From: Microvirga terrae
GTDB taxonomy: Bacteria > Pseudomonadota > Alphaproteobacteria > Rhizobiales > Beijerinckiaceae
Length of the DNA stretch: 64,000 bases
Assembly (NCBI RefSeq): GCF_013307435.2
Contig: NZ_CP102845.1
Span: forward strand, 3,284,001-3,348,000
Direction: 5' to 3'
Below are positions 35,755 through 43,166 of this stretch, piece by piece (position 1 is the stretch's first letter; every line of letters begins with the position of its first letter). The translations under genes were made by a program, and so were the position numbers. The notes beneath the pieces are model-generated. The model was not told the DNA's origin and did not search any database. It saw nothing but the letters and a program-made list of their open reading frames with translations.

Positions 35755-36423
35755 ATGCGGCGATCTCTCTTCGAGCTTCTGGGCATTCGGCCATTTTCCA
35801 GGCTCACGATCCGGTTCGCCGCTGTCTGCGCCGCTCTGACCGTCCCGGCCGCAGCAGCCCAGGCGCAGACGCAGACCGGAAGCATCCTGCCGACCATCAC
35901 ACAACCTGTCGCCAAAGTAGGAGCCGCCAAGCCGATCATGGGCTGGGTCCGCTTCTGCGAGCAGAATCCGTCCGAATGCACGGTCGATCTCTCCGAGCCA
36001 GCCATCATCGAGCTGACCGCGAAGAATTGGCAGGTTCTCAACCGGGTCAACCAGCAGGTCAACGCCGCCATCAAGGCCAAGTCCGATTTCGACCATTGGG
36101 GCATTGAGGACATCTGGGACTTCGCCGAGGACGGCTACGGCGATTGCGAGGACTACCAGCTCCTCAAGCGCAAACGCCTCGTCGAGGCCGGCTTCCCGCA
36201 CCGGGCCGTGCGGATGACAGTCGTGATCGACGAAGACGGTGCCGGCCACGCGGTCATGATGGTGCGCACCAATCGCGGCGACTTCATCCTCGACAACAAG
36301 CGCAATGCCGTCCTGCCGTGGCACAAGACCGGCTACACCTACATCAAGCGCGAAGGCGACGAGGGCTTGGCCTGGGCGTCTCTCGGTGGCCGGACCTCAC
36401 CGACCATGACGGCGAACCAGTAG
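35755..36423 (+). CDS. Bacterial transglutaminase-like cysteine protease (BTLCP)
   Basis: A 222-residue exported protein. Signal peptide about residues 1-37 (ending AAQAQ). The BTLCP/DUF920 fold is clear: MGWVRFCEQNPSECTV, then the Cys of the catalytic triad in YGDCEDYQLLKR, the His in AGHAVMMVRT and the Asp in FILDNKR. Homologs process periplasmic or surface proteins (the LapG-like superfamily), but the substrate is not known here. The ATG at 35755 is preferred over an in-frame GTG at 35746. No lapD-like partner is adjacent. It is probably secreted to the periplasm. Confidence 0.85.
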   Translation: MRRSLFELLGIRPFSRLTIRFAAVCAALTVPAAAAQAQTQTGSILPTITQPVAKVGAAKPIMGWVRFCEQNPSECTVDLSEPAIIELTAKNWQVLNRVNQQVNAAIKAKSDFDHWGIEDIWDFAEDGYGDCEDYQLLKRKRLVEAGFPHRAVRMTVVIDEDGAGHAVMMVRTNRGDFILDNKRNAVLPWHKTGYTYIKREGDEGLAWASLGGRTSPTMTANQ

Positions 36424-36583
36424 AAGGAACGGGCTCGCACCCGTCGCAAAGGCGGCCGCGGCATTGCACGGGAGGATCGCGCCGCCTTCTGCGGCGGCGT
36501 TCCATTGACTTGCCGCGGGCAGAGTTCCAGAGTCGCGGCCCGGCGCTACGTCCGTGCTGGTCGCCCGTGCGATCCGCCAGTCG

Positions 36584-36757
36584 ATGGAGATTCCGTTGAT
36601 CACTGGACGCCCTTGGTACGATCTGCCCATCGTCATCATCCTTGGGCTGGTGATCGGGCTCGCGTTCGGTGAGTTCGCGAAGTTCCTTTCGGCCCAGCCG
36701 CCCTCCACGGCCGCCCCGGCCCCGCACAAGAGAGAGCGCCCTCCTGGGACGCCTTAG
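36584..36757 (+). CDS. Single-TM miniprotein A
   Basis: 57 residues from the ATG at 36584 (67 from an upstream GTG at 36554). After a short polar start (PWYDLP) comes one membrane helix, IVIILGLVIGLAFGEFAKFL, then a Pro/Ala-rich basic tail. The block W-Y-D-L-P-x-V-I-I-L-G-x-x-I-G-x-x-F-G is matched by the next small gene (36848), which argues that both are real. No function known. It lies 160 bases after the BTLCP gene. Confidence 0.5.
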   Translation: MEIPLITGRPWYDLPIVIILGLVIGLAFGEFAKFLSAQPPSTAAPAPHKRERPPGTP

Positions 36758-36847
36758 GAGAGCGTCCTCGATCGCTACCCCTTTCGGGAGATAGGCAATA
36801 CCGTTGCGGCGTGGTACTGACGCGGAGTCGGTTTGCGGGATGCGTCC

Positions 36848-37006
36848 ATGTCCACGAAGCACAGCGAGAATGCCGGAACCAGCTGGCGCGAGATCAGGCT
36901 CATCATCGTCCTTGGAACGTTGATCGGGATCACGTTCGGCTTCGTGACGTACGTGCTCACGCCGGAACCCTTGATCGTCGTGGCGAAATCGAAATCACGT
37001 CCCTGA
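36848..37006 (+). CDS. Single-TM miniprotein B
   Basis: 52 residues, starting MSTKHSENAGTSWREIR. One membrane helix (LIIVLGTLIGITFGFVTYVL) is followed by a short basic tail (AKSKSRP). It aligns with miniprotein A over about 25 residues centred on W-(Y/R)-(D/E)-(L/I)-x-x-(V/I)-I-x-L-G-x-x-I-G-(L/I)-x-F-G. Two such genes in tandem suggest local duplication of a small membrane protein. Function unknown. Confidence 0.5.
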   Translation: MSTKHSENAGTSWREIRLIIVLGTLIGITFGFVTYVLTPEPLIVVAKSKSRP

Positions 37007-37710
37007 CGCCTTTGCCGTCTCGGCCCGCTCCACACATGAAAAATTCCGTGAACGGACAGCTTTTGTTCGGAACTGTCGCGTACCCGACAGACACGGGAGC
37101 AAGAGGCGGCTAAAGCAAGGCAACCGGCCTTGATTTGCCCCTACGGGTCGGAACTTGGAGCGCCCTGGAAGACGGGCGCTCTCCTTTTACCGGCCCTTTG
37201 CAGGCTTCCCTGCCGGCCCCCCCAAGCATCTCCATCACGACGAATGGCCCGCGCGCGACTGCGCGCCGGGGTTGCCGGTCACCATGACCGCCACGACGGC
37301 GAAAGAGGTCACGGCGCCTGCAACCTCGTCACCCAGGCGGAATACACACCGACCTGTTCCGTACGGGCGCTGATGCAGCCGATCTCGTTCGCCCCAGAAT
37401 GAAAAGCCCGTGCGCAGCCAAGTCGCGGGCGGCTGACAATATGCGTACGGCCTAGTTGCCCTGATGAGCAATGCAGACGCTACTGCTAAGCAACAGTTTG
37501 ATGATTTTTGCACTGCGATAATACTTTTTGTCTAGGAACAAAGGATTACGCGAATAATTCATAGCTGATGGAAGCGATAAGAATGAGCCTGTTCTTAGAA
37601 TAGCCAACCACGGGATGACATAACCTTGGCCTTGGACAGGCTTGCCCTTATCCATCGTTTTCTTGTTCGTTATGCGTTTCCATATAACCTTCACAGCAGG
37701 ACCATGACCG
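37007..37710. other. Gene-free stretch before the RTX gene
   Basis: About 700 bases. It holds one good terminator-like hairpin (37158-37188) and, from about 37440 to 37700, DNA clearly richer in A+T than the surroundings. Short open frames here are shadows or lack ribosome sites. The promoter of the RTX gene at 37711 is probably in the A+T-rich part. Confidence 0.4.
37158..37188 (+). terminator. Rho-independent-type terminator
   Basis: GAGCGCCC, 8-base loop, GGGCGCTC, then CCTTTT: an 8-bp perfect stem with a short U-tract. It faces right and lies 150 bases after miniprotein B, so it probably ends the transcript of the small-protein genes. Confidence 0.6.
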
Positions 37711-38616
37711 ATGCCCATTTTCGACGGAACGGCAGGAAACGACAGAATTGGCGGCACCAGCAACTCTGACACAATCAATGGATTGGCAGGCGATGACATT
37801 CTCCTTGGCCTGCTGGGTCGGGACAACATCTTCGGAGGCGATGGCTTCGACCGCATCGATGGACAGGACGGAAATGACTTTCTCAGCGGCGGAAGCGGGA
37901 TCGATTTCATCGCAGGCGGCGACGGCAGAGACCGGATCTTCGGCGATGACGGCGCCGATCAATTGATTGGTGAGTTCGGCAACGACACGATCTTCGGCGG
38001 CTTGGGAGACGATTATGCGGCCGGCAATCCGGGCAATGACCAACTCTTCGGCGAAGACGGCAACGACTTCTTGGTCGGCGAGAGTGGACGGGACCTGGTC
38101 TACGGACAAGCCGGCGATGACTTCGTCGCCGGGGGTGACGACAACGATACCGTCAGCGGAGGCGACGGCGAGGATCTCGTCGACGGCGATCGTGGCAACG
38201 ACGCCCTCTCGGGCAACGCCGGATCCGATGTGCTCTTCGGCGATCGCGGCGATGATGTGCTCAATGGTGGATCCGGCACCGACGCCCTCTGGGGTGGCCT
38301 TGGAGCTGACAGGTTCGTTCTCCGCAACCTGACCGACACGGGCACCACTGGGGCCGATGCCGACTACATCGGAGACTTTTCGTACGGCGGAGGCGATCGC
38401 CTCGACCTGCGAAGCATCGATGCCGATGAGGGACAATCCGGGAACCAAGCTTTCACCTTCATCGGCACGGACGCTTTCACGGAGGCGGGGCAACTTCGAT
38501 TCAGCGTCAGTGGCGGCGACACGTACATCGCGCTGAATACCGATGCGGACGCGGATGCGGAAGCTGTGATCCACATCGAGCAGTTGGGTGCGACTGCGAA
38601 ATGGTTCCTGCTCTGA
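37711..38616 (+). CDS. RTX calcium-binding protein, probable T1SS substrate
   Basis: A 301-residue, very acidic secreted protein without a signal peptide. Residues 1-195 are nonapeptide RTX repeats of the GGxGxDxUx type (for example GGDGFDRIDGQDGNDFLSGG), which bind Ca2+ and fold outside the cell. Residues ~196-301 are an RTX C-terminal module (DRLDLRSIDADEG, DTYIALNTDADADAE) ending in hydrophobic AKWFLL, typical of T1SS signals. Codons are less G+C-rich than the neighbours and the upstream DNA is A+T-rich, so transfer is possible. The T1SS genes at 19326-22381 are the nearest exporter. A perfect hairpin follows. Confidence 0.85.
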   Translation: MPIFDGTAGNDRIGGTSNSDTINGLAGDDILLGLLGRDNIFGGDGFDRIDGQDGNDFLSGGSGIDFIAGGDGRDRIFGDDGADQLIGEFGNDTIFGGLGDDYAAGNPGNDQLFGEDGNDFLVGESGRDLVYGQAGDDFVAGGDDNDTVSGGDGEDLVDGDRGNDALSGNAGSDVLFGDRGDDVLNGGSGTDALWGGLGADRFVLRNLTDTGTTGADADYIGDFSYGGGDRLDLRSIDADEGQSGNQAFTFIGTDAFTEAGQLRFSVSGGDTYIALNTDADADAEAVIHIEQLGATAKWFLL

Positions 38617-39224
38617 ACGGGCGAACGCTGTCGCTCAGCGGTCACCTCCGGTCGGGGCGATGTCCGGCCGGCGGCTGAAACGATCCCTCTCATCAGGAGC
38701 GCCTCCTCGATAGGCGCTCCTGCCTCAGGAACGGCGTCACGGCAGAATTCTGCCGTCTGGCCCGACGCCGGGGCGCCGAAACGCAGGCACCTGCGACATC
38801 GCACGCCGGAGCGGCAGCCCGGCCTCTTCTCGAATTGCGTCAACCCTTTCGGGACCGATTGCCCAAAAATCCGGAAGTTCGCCTGTCTCCTGCGTCGCGG
38901 CGCGGCTTGTCGGGCCCCGCTCGTTACAGGGAGGGCTTCACAGAATCGTCCCACAAAGTCCGAAGCGAAGCCGCATTCCGGTCAAGGTTAATTTTTAGTT
39001 AACAGGCTCCCGTAGGGGCAAATACGGGCCGGGGCCGCGCCTGAATCTACGCAAAGGGACCAGGCGCGGCTACTTTTCCTCGTCGTCGATCGCCCATTCA
39101 CCCAAACGCCGACAGGATCTGCGCAGGATCTTCGTCCCATCGGCCTCAGGAAGAACGGCGCGCGTGAGAGGTGGAACCTTTGCGGTAGCTGCGATATGAA
39201 AGCCTCTCTCGGTTTCTCCCCTCG
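38617..39224. other. Intergenic stretch with a perfect hairpin
   Basis: About 600 bases between the RTX gene and the GAF-GGDEF gene. Only the hairpin at 38694-38722 stands out. No credible gene; a long minus-strand frame here is the shadow of the cyclase gene. Confidence 0.4.
38694..38722. terminator. Perfect 11-bp hairpin after the RTX gene
   Basis: CAGGAGCGCCT, 7-base loop, AGGCGCTCCTG. Perfect stem, no U-tract. It is 78 bases after the RTX stop codon and is a likely transcript end. Confidence 0.6.
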
Positions 39225-40253
39225 TTGCCGGACTGGAACTCCAACGTGTTTGCCGTGCCTCCCCGGCCCTCCAATGAAGCAGAGCGGCTCGACTTTCTCT
39301 ATTCCTGCGGAATCCTCGACACGCCGCGCGAGGATCGGTTCGACCGGATCACGCGGCTGGCGGCCCAGTTCTATGGAGCCGATGTTGCATTCCTCGGATT
39401 CATGGACGACCGGTACCAGTGGATGAAATCCATCCGCGGGGATGGCGTCGCGCCCTGGATCGAGCGAGACCGATCCATCTGCCAGCTCGTGATCGCCTCC
39501 GGCGAACCCTTGGTGATCGGCGACCTTGCGACGGATCCGCGCGTTGCCGGCCATCCGGTCGTTCCGCAGCTCCCCTTCCGGTTCTACGCCGGGGTTCCTC
39601 TCACGACCGAGGAGGGCGCCGCCGTCGCATCGCTCTGCATCCTCAAGCGCGAACCCGAGGCGGCGGAGGCCTTCGACCTGGCGCCCCTGGGAGATCTCGG
39701 CTCCATCGCCATGGACGAGCTCGAGCTTTGGCGGCGCAACCAGGAGCTGGAGCGGCTGGCGGAAACGGATGGCCTGACGGGGCTGGCCAACCGCCGCGCC
39801 TTCGATGCTGCCCTCGATCGCGCCTGGCGGCGGCGTCAGCGGACCGGACGCCCGGTGTCGCTGCTGATGCTCGATCTCGACCATTTCAAGCTGCTGAATG
39901 ACCGCCGGGGACATCAGGCTGGAGACGAGACGCTCCGGCGCTTCGCCAGCCTCCTGGCGGAGGCGGCCCGGCGGCCGGACGACCTGGCGGCCCGTTACGG
40001 CGGTGAGGAATTCGCGCTGATCCTGCCCGACACGGACGAGGCCGGGGCCCTGCAGGTGGCGCGGCTGGTCCGGGAAACGCTCGCCTCGGCCGCACTCCCG
40101 CACCCGGGCGGGATCAACGGTCTCGTGACCGCCAGCATCGGAGTCGCGTCGGCAGGATCGGACAGTCCCGACAGCGCCGAAACCCTCGTGACGCGGGCCG
40201 ATGCAGCGCTTTACCGGGCCAAGCAGACGGGACGCGACCGGGCGGTGAGTTAG
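39225..40253 (+). CDS. GAF-GGDEF diguanylate cyclase
   Basis: A 342-residue soluble enzyme making c-di-GMP. GAF domain at residues ~25-155 (RLAAQFYGADVAFLGF, FRFYAGVPL), then GGDEF from about 175 (ETDGLTGLANRRAFDAALD). The active site is GGEEF, with an RxxD inhibitory site (RPDD) five residues upstream. The start is uncertain: a TTG at 39225 is the longest, with GTG codons at 39249 and 39258; no ATG is in frame. It lies between two T1SS-type RTX genes, so a role in controlling extracellular matrix is a reasonable guess. Confidence 0.85.
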   Translation: MPDWNSNVFAVPPRPSNEAERLDFLYSCGILDTPREDRFDRITRLAAQFYGADVAFLGFMDDRYQWMKSIRGDGVAPWIERDRSICQLVIASGEPLVIGDLATDPRVAGHPVVPQLPFRFYAGVPLTTEEGAAVASLCILKREPEAAEAFDLAPLGDLGSIAMDELELWRRNQELERLAETDGLTGLANRRAFDAALDRAWRRRQRTGRPVSLLMLDLDHFKLLNDRRGHQAGDETLRRFASLLAEAARRPDDLAARYGGEEFALILPDTDEAGALQVARLVRETLASAALPHPGGINGLVTASIGVASAGSDSPDSAETLVTRADAALYRAKQTGRDRAVS

Positions 40254-40435
40254 CGACCGGCCCGACGGATCCGCTGTTGGGCGCTCTTGCAAGAGGCGGC
40301 ACCTGCGGGGCGGCGTCGAGGCAGTGCCTCCGACGGGGTAGTACCTATCCCTTTTTTCTCTTGCGTCGCCTGAACGCACGGGGCTGTGGGCCGTTTGCTC
40401 ACCAAGTCATCGTTGTTCAACTGCGTGAGTTCGGA

Positions 40436-40747
40436 ATGCGTTTGTTGTCGCTTGCAGTGTTCACAGTCACCGCCCTCGTGTCTCTCGATGCCTCATCCGA
40501 GCCGGGAAACTGGGCCTCCAGCCCACAAGGCAAGGCGCGATGGGATGCTTGCTATCGGGAAACGAGGCTCAACTACAAGACCTACAATTTCTCGCTCGCC
40601 GATTATCGGCAGTCGATCAAGGCGGCGCGCCGGTCCCACATGAGGGAGTGCATGACCCGGGCGACTCCCCCGGCTCCCGTGCAGCTGGCCGTACCGACCG
40701 ATCGGAACCCGGAGACGGCTCTGTCCAGTTGGGCGCGCAACCCATAG
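40436..40747 (+). CDS. Small secreted protein, 103-residue family, copy 1
   Basis: A 103-residue protein with a signal peptide (MRLLSLAVFTVTALVSL). The mature part contains SPQGKARWDACYRETRL and SLADYRQSIK, then HMRECMTRATPPAPV. Two cysteines could form a disulfide. Copy 2 at 47481-47792 has exactly the same length and is about 55 percent identical by hand alignment. The frame is open upstream, but the ATG at 40436 starts at the signal peptide. Function unknown. It lies between the GGDEF gene and the alginate lyase. Confidence 0.7.
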   Translation: MRLLSLAVFTVTALVSLDASSEPGNWASSPQGKARWDACYRETRLNYKTYNFSLADYRQSIKAARRSHMRECMTRATPPAPVQLAVPTDRNPETALSSWARNP

Positions 40748-40935
40748 CCATCGACGGGCCGAGGCATCGCGCCGCCCGGACTGTCGGGTCGCGGCGATCC
40801 ACCCCTCGGCCCATCAACGGGACCGGATGAGTATCAGGGTCGTTCCCGCGTCCCGGTAACCATCTCGGACGGAAGGACAGGCTGGAGACATCCTGATGCC
40901 GTAAGCTGCGGGCTTTCGGTATCGGTATCCTCTCC

Positions 40936-42144
40936 ATGGCTCTCAACCCATCAGCTGCGCCAGGCAGCAATTTCGACCTGTCCGACTGGAAGATCGGCCT
41001 GCCTGTCGACAGCGCCGGCAGTTTCAAGGGCACATCGCGGGAGGTGAAGGCCCTCTCGGCTTACGAGCATCCGACCTATTTCCACACCGCTGCCGACGGA
41101 GCGATGACGTTCATGGCGCCCGTCGAGGGCGCCACCACGAAAGGCTCCAAGTTCGCCCGATCCGAACTGCGCGAGATGAACGGGTCGGAGCGCGCCGCAT
41201 GGAGCCTTTCGAAAGGCGGCGTCATGACCGCAACGCTGAAGATCGATCACGCCCCGATCAAGTTCAACGGGACGCCCGGACGGATCGTCGTGGGACAGAT
41301 CCACGGCCAGGACGAAGAACTGGTGCGTCTCAACTGGGAGAACGGCCGGCTCTATTTCGTCAATGATCAGGCAGGCCCTAACAACAGCGAAACCAAATTC
41401 TACTTCTACAATGCCGCGGGCAAGCAGCCGCAGGTGTCGCTGAACGAACGCTTTTCCTATACGATCAGCGCGAAGGCCGATCAGCTCGTCGTGACCGTCA
41501 AGGCCGACGGCCAGACCTACAAGTCGGTCAGCAAGATCAACAGCGTGTGGCAGTCGGACACGTTCTACTTCAAGGCCGGCGCCTATCTGGGCGTGAACGA
41601 AACGCAAGGGACCGGATACGGACAGACCTCGTTCTACGCCCTGTCGGTCTCGCACAAGGTCTCCGCGAAGGCGAACCTGCAGAAAACCGCCGCGGTGACG
41701 ATCAAGGGCGGTTCGGGGAACGACACGCTGCACGGAAAAGCCGGCCACGACACCCTGTCCGGCGGATTGGGCAACGACGTTCTCTCCGGCGGCGCCGGAA
41801 AGGACGTGTTCGTGTTCGACTCGAAACCCGGGACAGCCGCAACGGGTCGCGGGGTCAATGTCGACACGATCACGGACTTCAAGCCCGGTCAGGACAGGAT
41901 CTGGCTCGACAACAAAATCTTCAGCAAGCTCGGCAACGGCACGCTCTCGCAGCCCGTTCCACTGAAGGAAGCCTTTTTCACCCTCGGCTCCCAGGCGAAA
42001 GACAGGAACGACTACGTTCTGTACGACAGGACCTCAGGCGTCCTGTCGTACGATGCCGACGCATTCGGGTCCAAGGCGCCGGTCGAATTCGCACGGCTGA
42101 AGCCGGGAACGGTTCTAACCCATCAGGATCTGTTCGTTGTCTGA
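40936..42144 (+). CDS. PL7-family alginate lyase fused to RTX repeats
   Basis: A 402-residue secreted enzyme with no signal peptide. Residues 1-240 match the alginate lyase 2 (PL7) jelly-roll: RSELRE (75-80), QIH (121-123) and YFKAGAYLG (211-219), which hold the catalytic Gln, His and Tyr. These cut alginate by beta-elimination. Residues 257-289 are two to three RTX nonapeptides (GGSGNDTLHG, GGLGNDVLSGG), and the rest is an RTX C-terminal module with a T1SS-type end (LTHQDLFVV). It should be exported by type I secretion and remain active extracellularly with calcium. Whether the host uses alginate or only remodels its own polysaccharide cannot be told here. Confidence 0.88.
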   Translation: MALNPSAAPGSNFDLSDWKIGLPVDSAGSFKGTSREVKALSAYEHPTYFHTAADGAMTFMAPVEGATTKGSKFARSELREMNGSERAAWSLSKGGVMTATLKIDHAPIKFNGTPGRIVVGQIHGQDEELVRLNWENGRLYFVNDQAGPNNSETKFYFYNAAGKQPQVSLNERFSYTISAKADQLVVTVKADGQTYKSVSKINSVWQSDTFYFKAGAYLGVNETQGTGYGQTSFYALSVSHKVSAKANLQKTAAVTIKGGSGNDTLHGKAGHDTLSGGLGNDVLSGGAGKDVFVFDSKPGTAATGRGVNVDTITDFKPGQDRIWLDNKIFSKLGNGTLSQPVPLKEAFFTLGSQAKDRNDYVLYDRTSGVLSYDADAFGSKAPVEFARLKPGTVLTHQDLFVV

Positions 42145-42182
42145 AGCCGGCGAGGCTGCCATCATCGGACAGGTCCGCCGGA

Positions 42183-42512
42183 TCAATCGCGAGTGGCGGC
42201 CATCTCCTTCGTGCGCGCCCCCCCTTCGAGACGAAGCCTGCGCTCCAGATCCTCGACCTGCCTGGCGATGGCATTGAGGTTCGACCGGACGACGAACAGG
42301 TCCGACGCGGTGACTCCGGCCGAGCCGATCGGTTTGACCGGATCGGCTACGGGCTCCTGCTTCTGAGCCTTTTTGGCTGACCGCGTGTCTCCCATCATCC
42401 AGCGCCAGACGGCTCGAACAAGCCATATGAGCAGCAGGACCAGCACTACGCCGACAGCCAAAACGATGCCGAGCGTCACGGCAGAGCCGAGTTGATCGCT
42501 CCCGTCCATCAT
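42183..42512 (-). CDS. Hypothetical small membrane protein
   Basis: About 110 residues from an ATG pair at 42512/42509 behind a G-rich ribosome site; an in-frame ATG at 42539 exists. One strong TM helix (GIVLAVGVVLVLLLIWLVRAVW), a basic linker (RSAKKAQKQ), and a C-terminal helix with heptad character (ARQVEDLERRLRLE). No family recognised. It converges with the alginate lyase gene, only 38 bases away. Confidence 0.55.
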   Translation of the reverse strand: MMDGSDQLGSAVTLGIVLAVGVVLVLLLIWLVRAVWRWMMGDTRSAKKAQKQEPVADPVKPIGSAGVTASDLFVVRSNLNAIARQVEDLERRLRLEGGARTKEMAATRD

Positions 42513-42774
42513 AACCCCCCAACCCCAGTTACAGGCCATCCCTAGAGCATCGGCCCCGAAAGTGGAATGCACTTTTGGAGCTGTCCAATGCCCCCGTCGA
42601 AAACTCTCGCAACGTCAGGAGAAAACTCGACCACGATGCTCTCCGGGATGGATCGCGACCGCGCGGCGGGAGCCGTTTCCGGACGTTCCGCGCGAGCCTA
42701 TACTTTTGACGTACGTAGAAGCCGCAGAATTCGGCTTGCCGGAAGCGGGGAGCGTGAATAACCTCCCCCATCAA

Positions 42775-42866
42775 GAAAAAGGGCCGCAAGAATGCGGCCC
42801 GAAGTTTAGGGAGGAAACGCCCAAGAAGGGCGCGCAGGACGGTAACGCCAATCACCGTGCTGCATT
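42775..42866 (-). ncRNA. Candidate anti-Shine-Dalgarno small RNA
   Basis: Read on the minus strand: a hairpin CGCCC-TTCTT-GGGCG (42832-42818), then a single-stranded stretch with TTTCCTCCCTAAAC (CCTCCC at 42814-42809), then a strong terminator GGGCCGC-ATTCTT-GCGGCCC-TTTTT (42800-42776). A short RNA with an exposed CCUCCC segment next to an intrinsic terminator is the pattern of trans-acting sRNAs in Hyphomicrobiales (for example the alpha-r14 'cuckoo' group), which pair with ribosome sites. The 5' end is estimated from the promoter at 42872-42900. Confidence 0.55.
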
Positions 42867-42900
42867 GCAATAAAGTACTTTGTGCATCAAAAAGCAGCAA
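42858..42900 (-). promoter_or_regulatory. Promoter and dyad of the candidate sRNA
   Basis: On the minus strand, TTGCTG (42900-42895), a 17-base spacer and TACTTT (42877-42872) form a fair sigma70-like promoter aimed at the sRNA. The same stretch is an imperfect inverted repeat with arms TGCTGC (42858-42863) and GCAGCA (42894-42899) around AAGTACTT, resembling operators of regulators such as PhaR. The repressor is unknown. Confidence 0.4.
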
Positions 42901-43166
42901 GCACAAATGGGCAGCTACGCTGCCTTTCTCTTTTTTGTGTAGCGCTCCTGCAACAGTGGCGATCCGCCGTCGCGACGGCCCCATCCGGACCGGGAGAACA
43001 AAGCACTGGCGGGATGGCCGACCCGGCTTCATAATCCAGGGCATGCGACCATGACGGGTCGAGGGCTCTCGATGACCGCCTTGCCTTCCGTGTCGACGCA
43101 CCGCACGCACCCTGCCCTCGCCTTGCCTGCCCGTCTCCTGTGGGACCGGCTGAGGCGCAGCCGGTC

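Larger units (their letters stand above)
42513..43166. other. Intergenic region holding a candidate sRNA
   Basis: About 650 bases without a protein gene. The main content is the candidate sRNA at 42775-42866 on the minus strand with its promoter and a dyad. The rest shows nothing recognisable; long frames here lack family features. Confidence 0.4.

Noticed and set aside
37133..39024. A shared 15-base string (ATTTGCCCCTACGGG) at 37133 and, inverted, near 39010
   Set aside because: A few 15-base matches are expected by chance in 64 kb on both strands; no further similarity around them.
38988..40379. A 463-codon minus-strand frame
   Set aside because: Antisense to the GAF-GGDEF gene, which has intact catalytic motifs.
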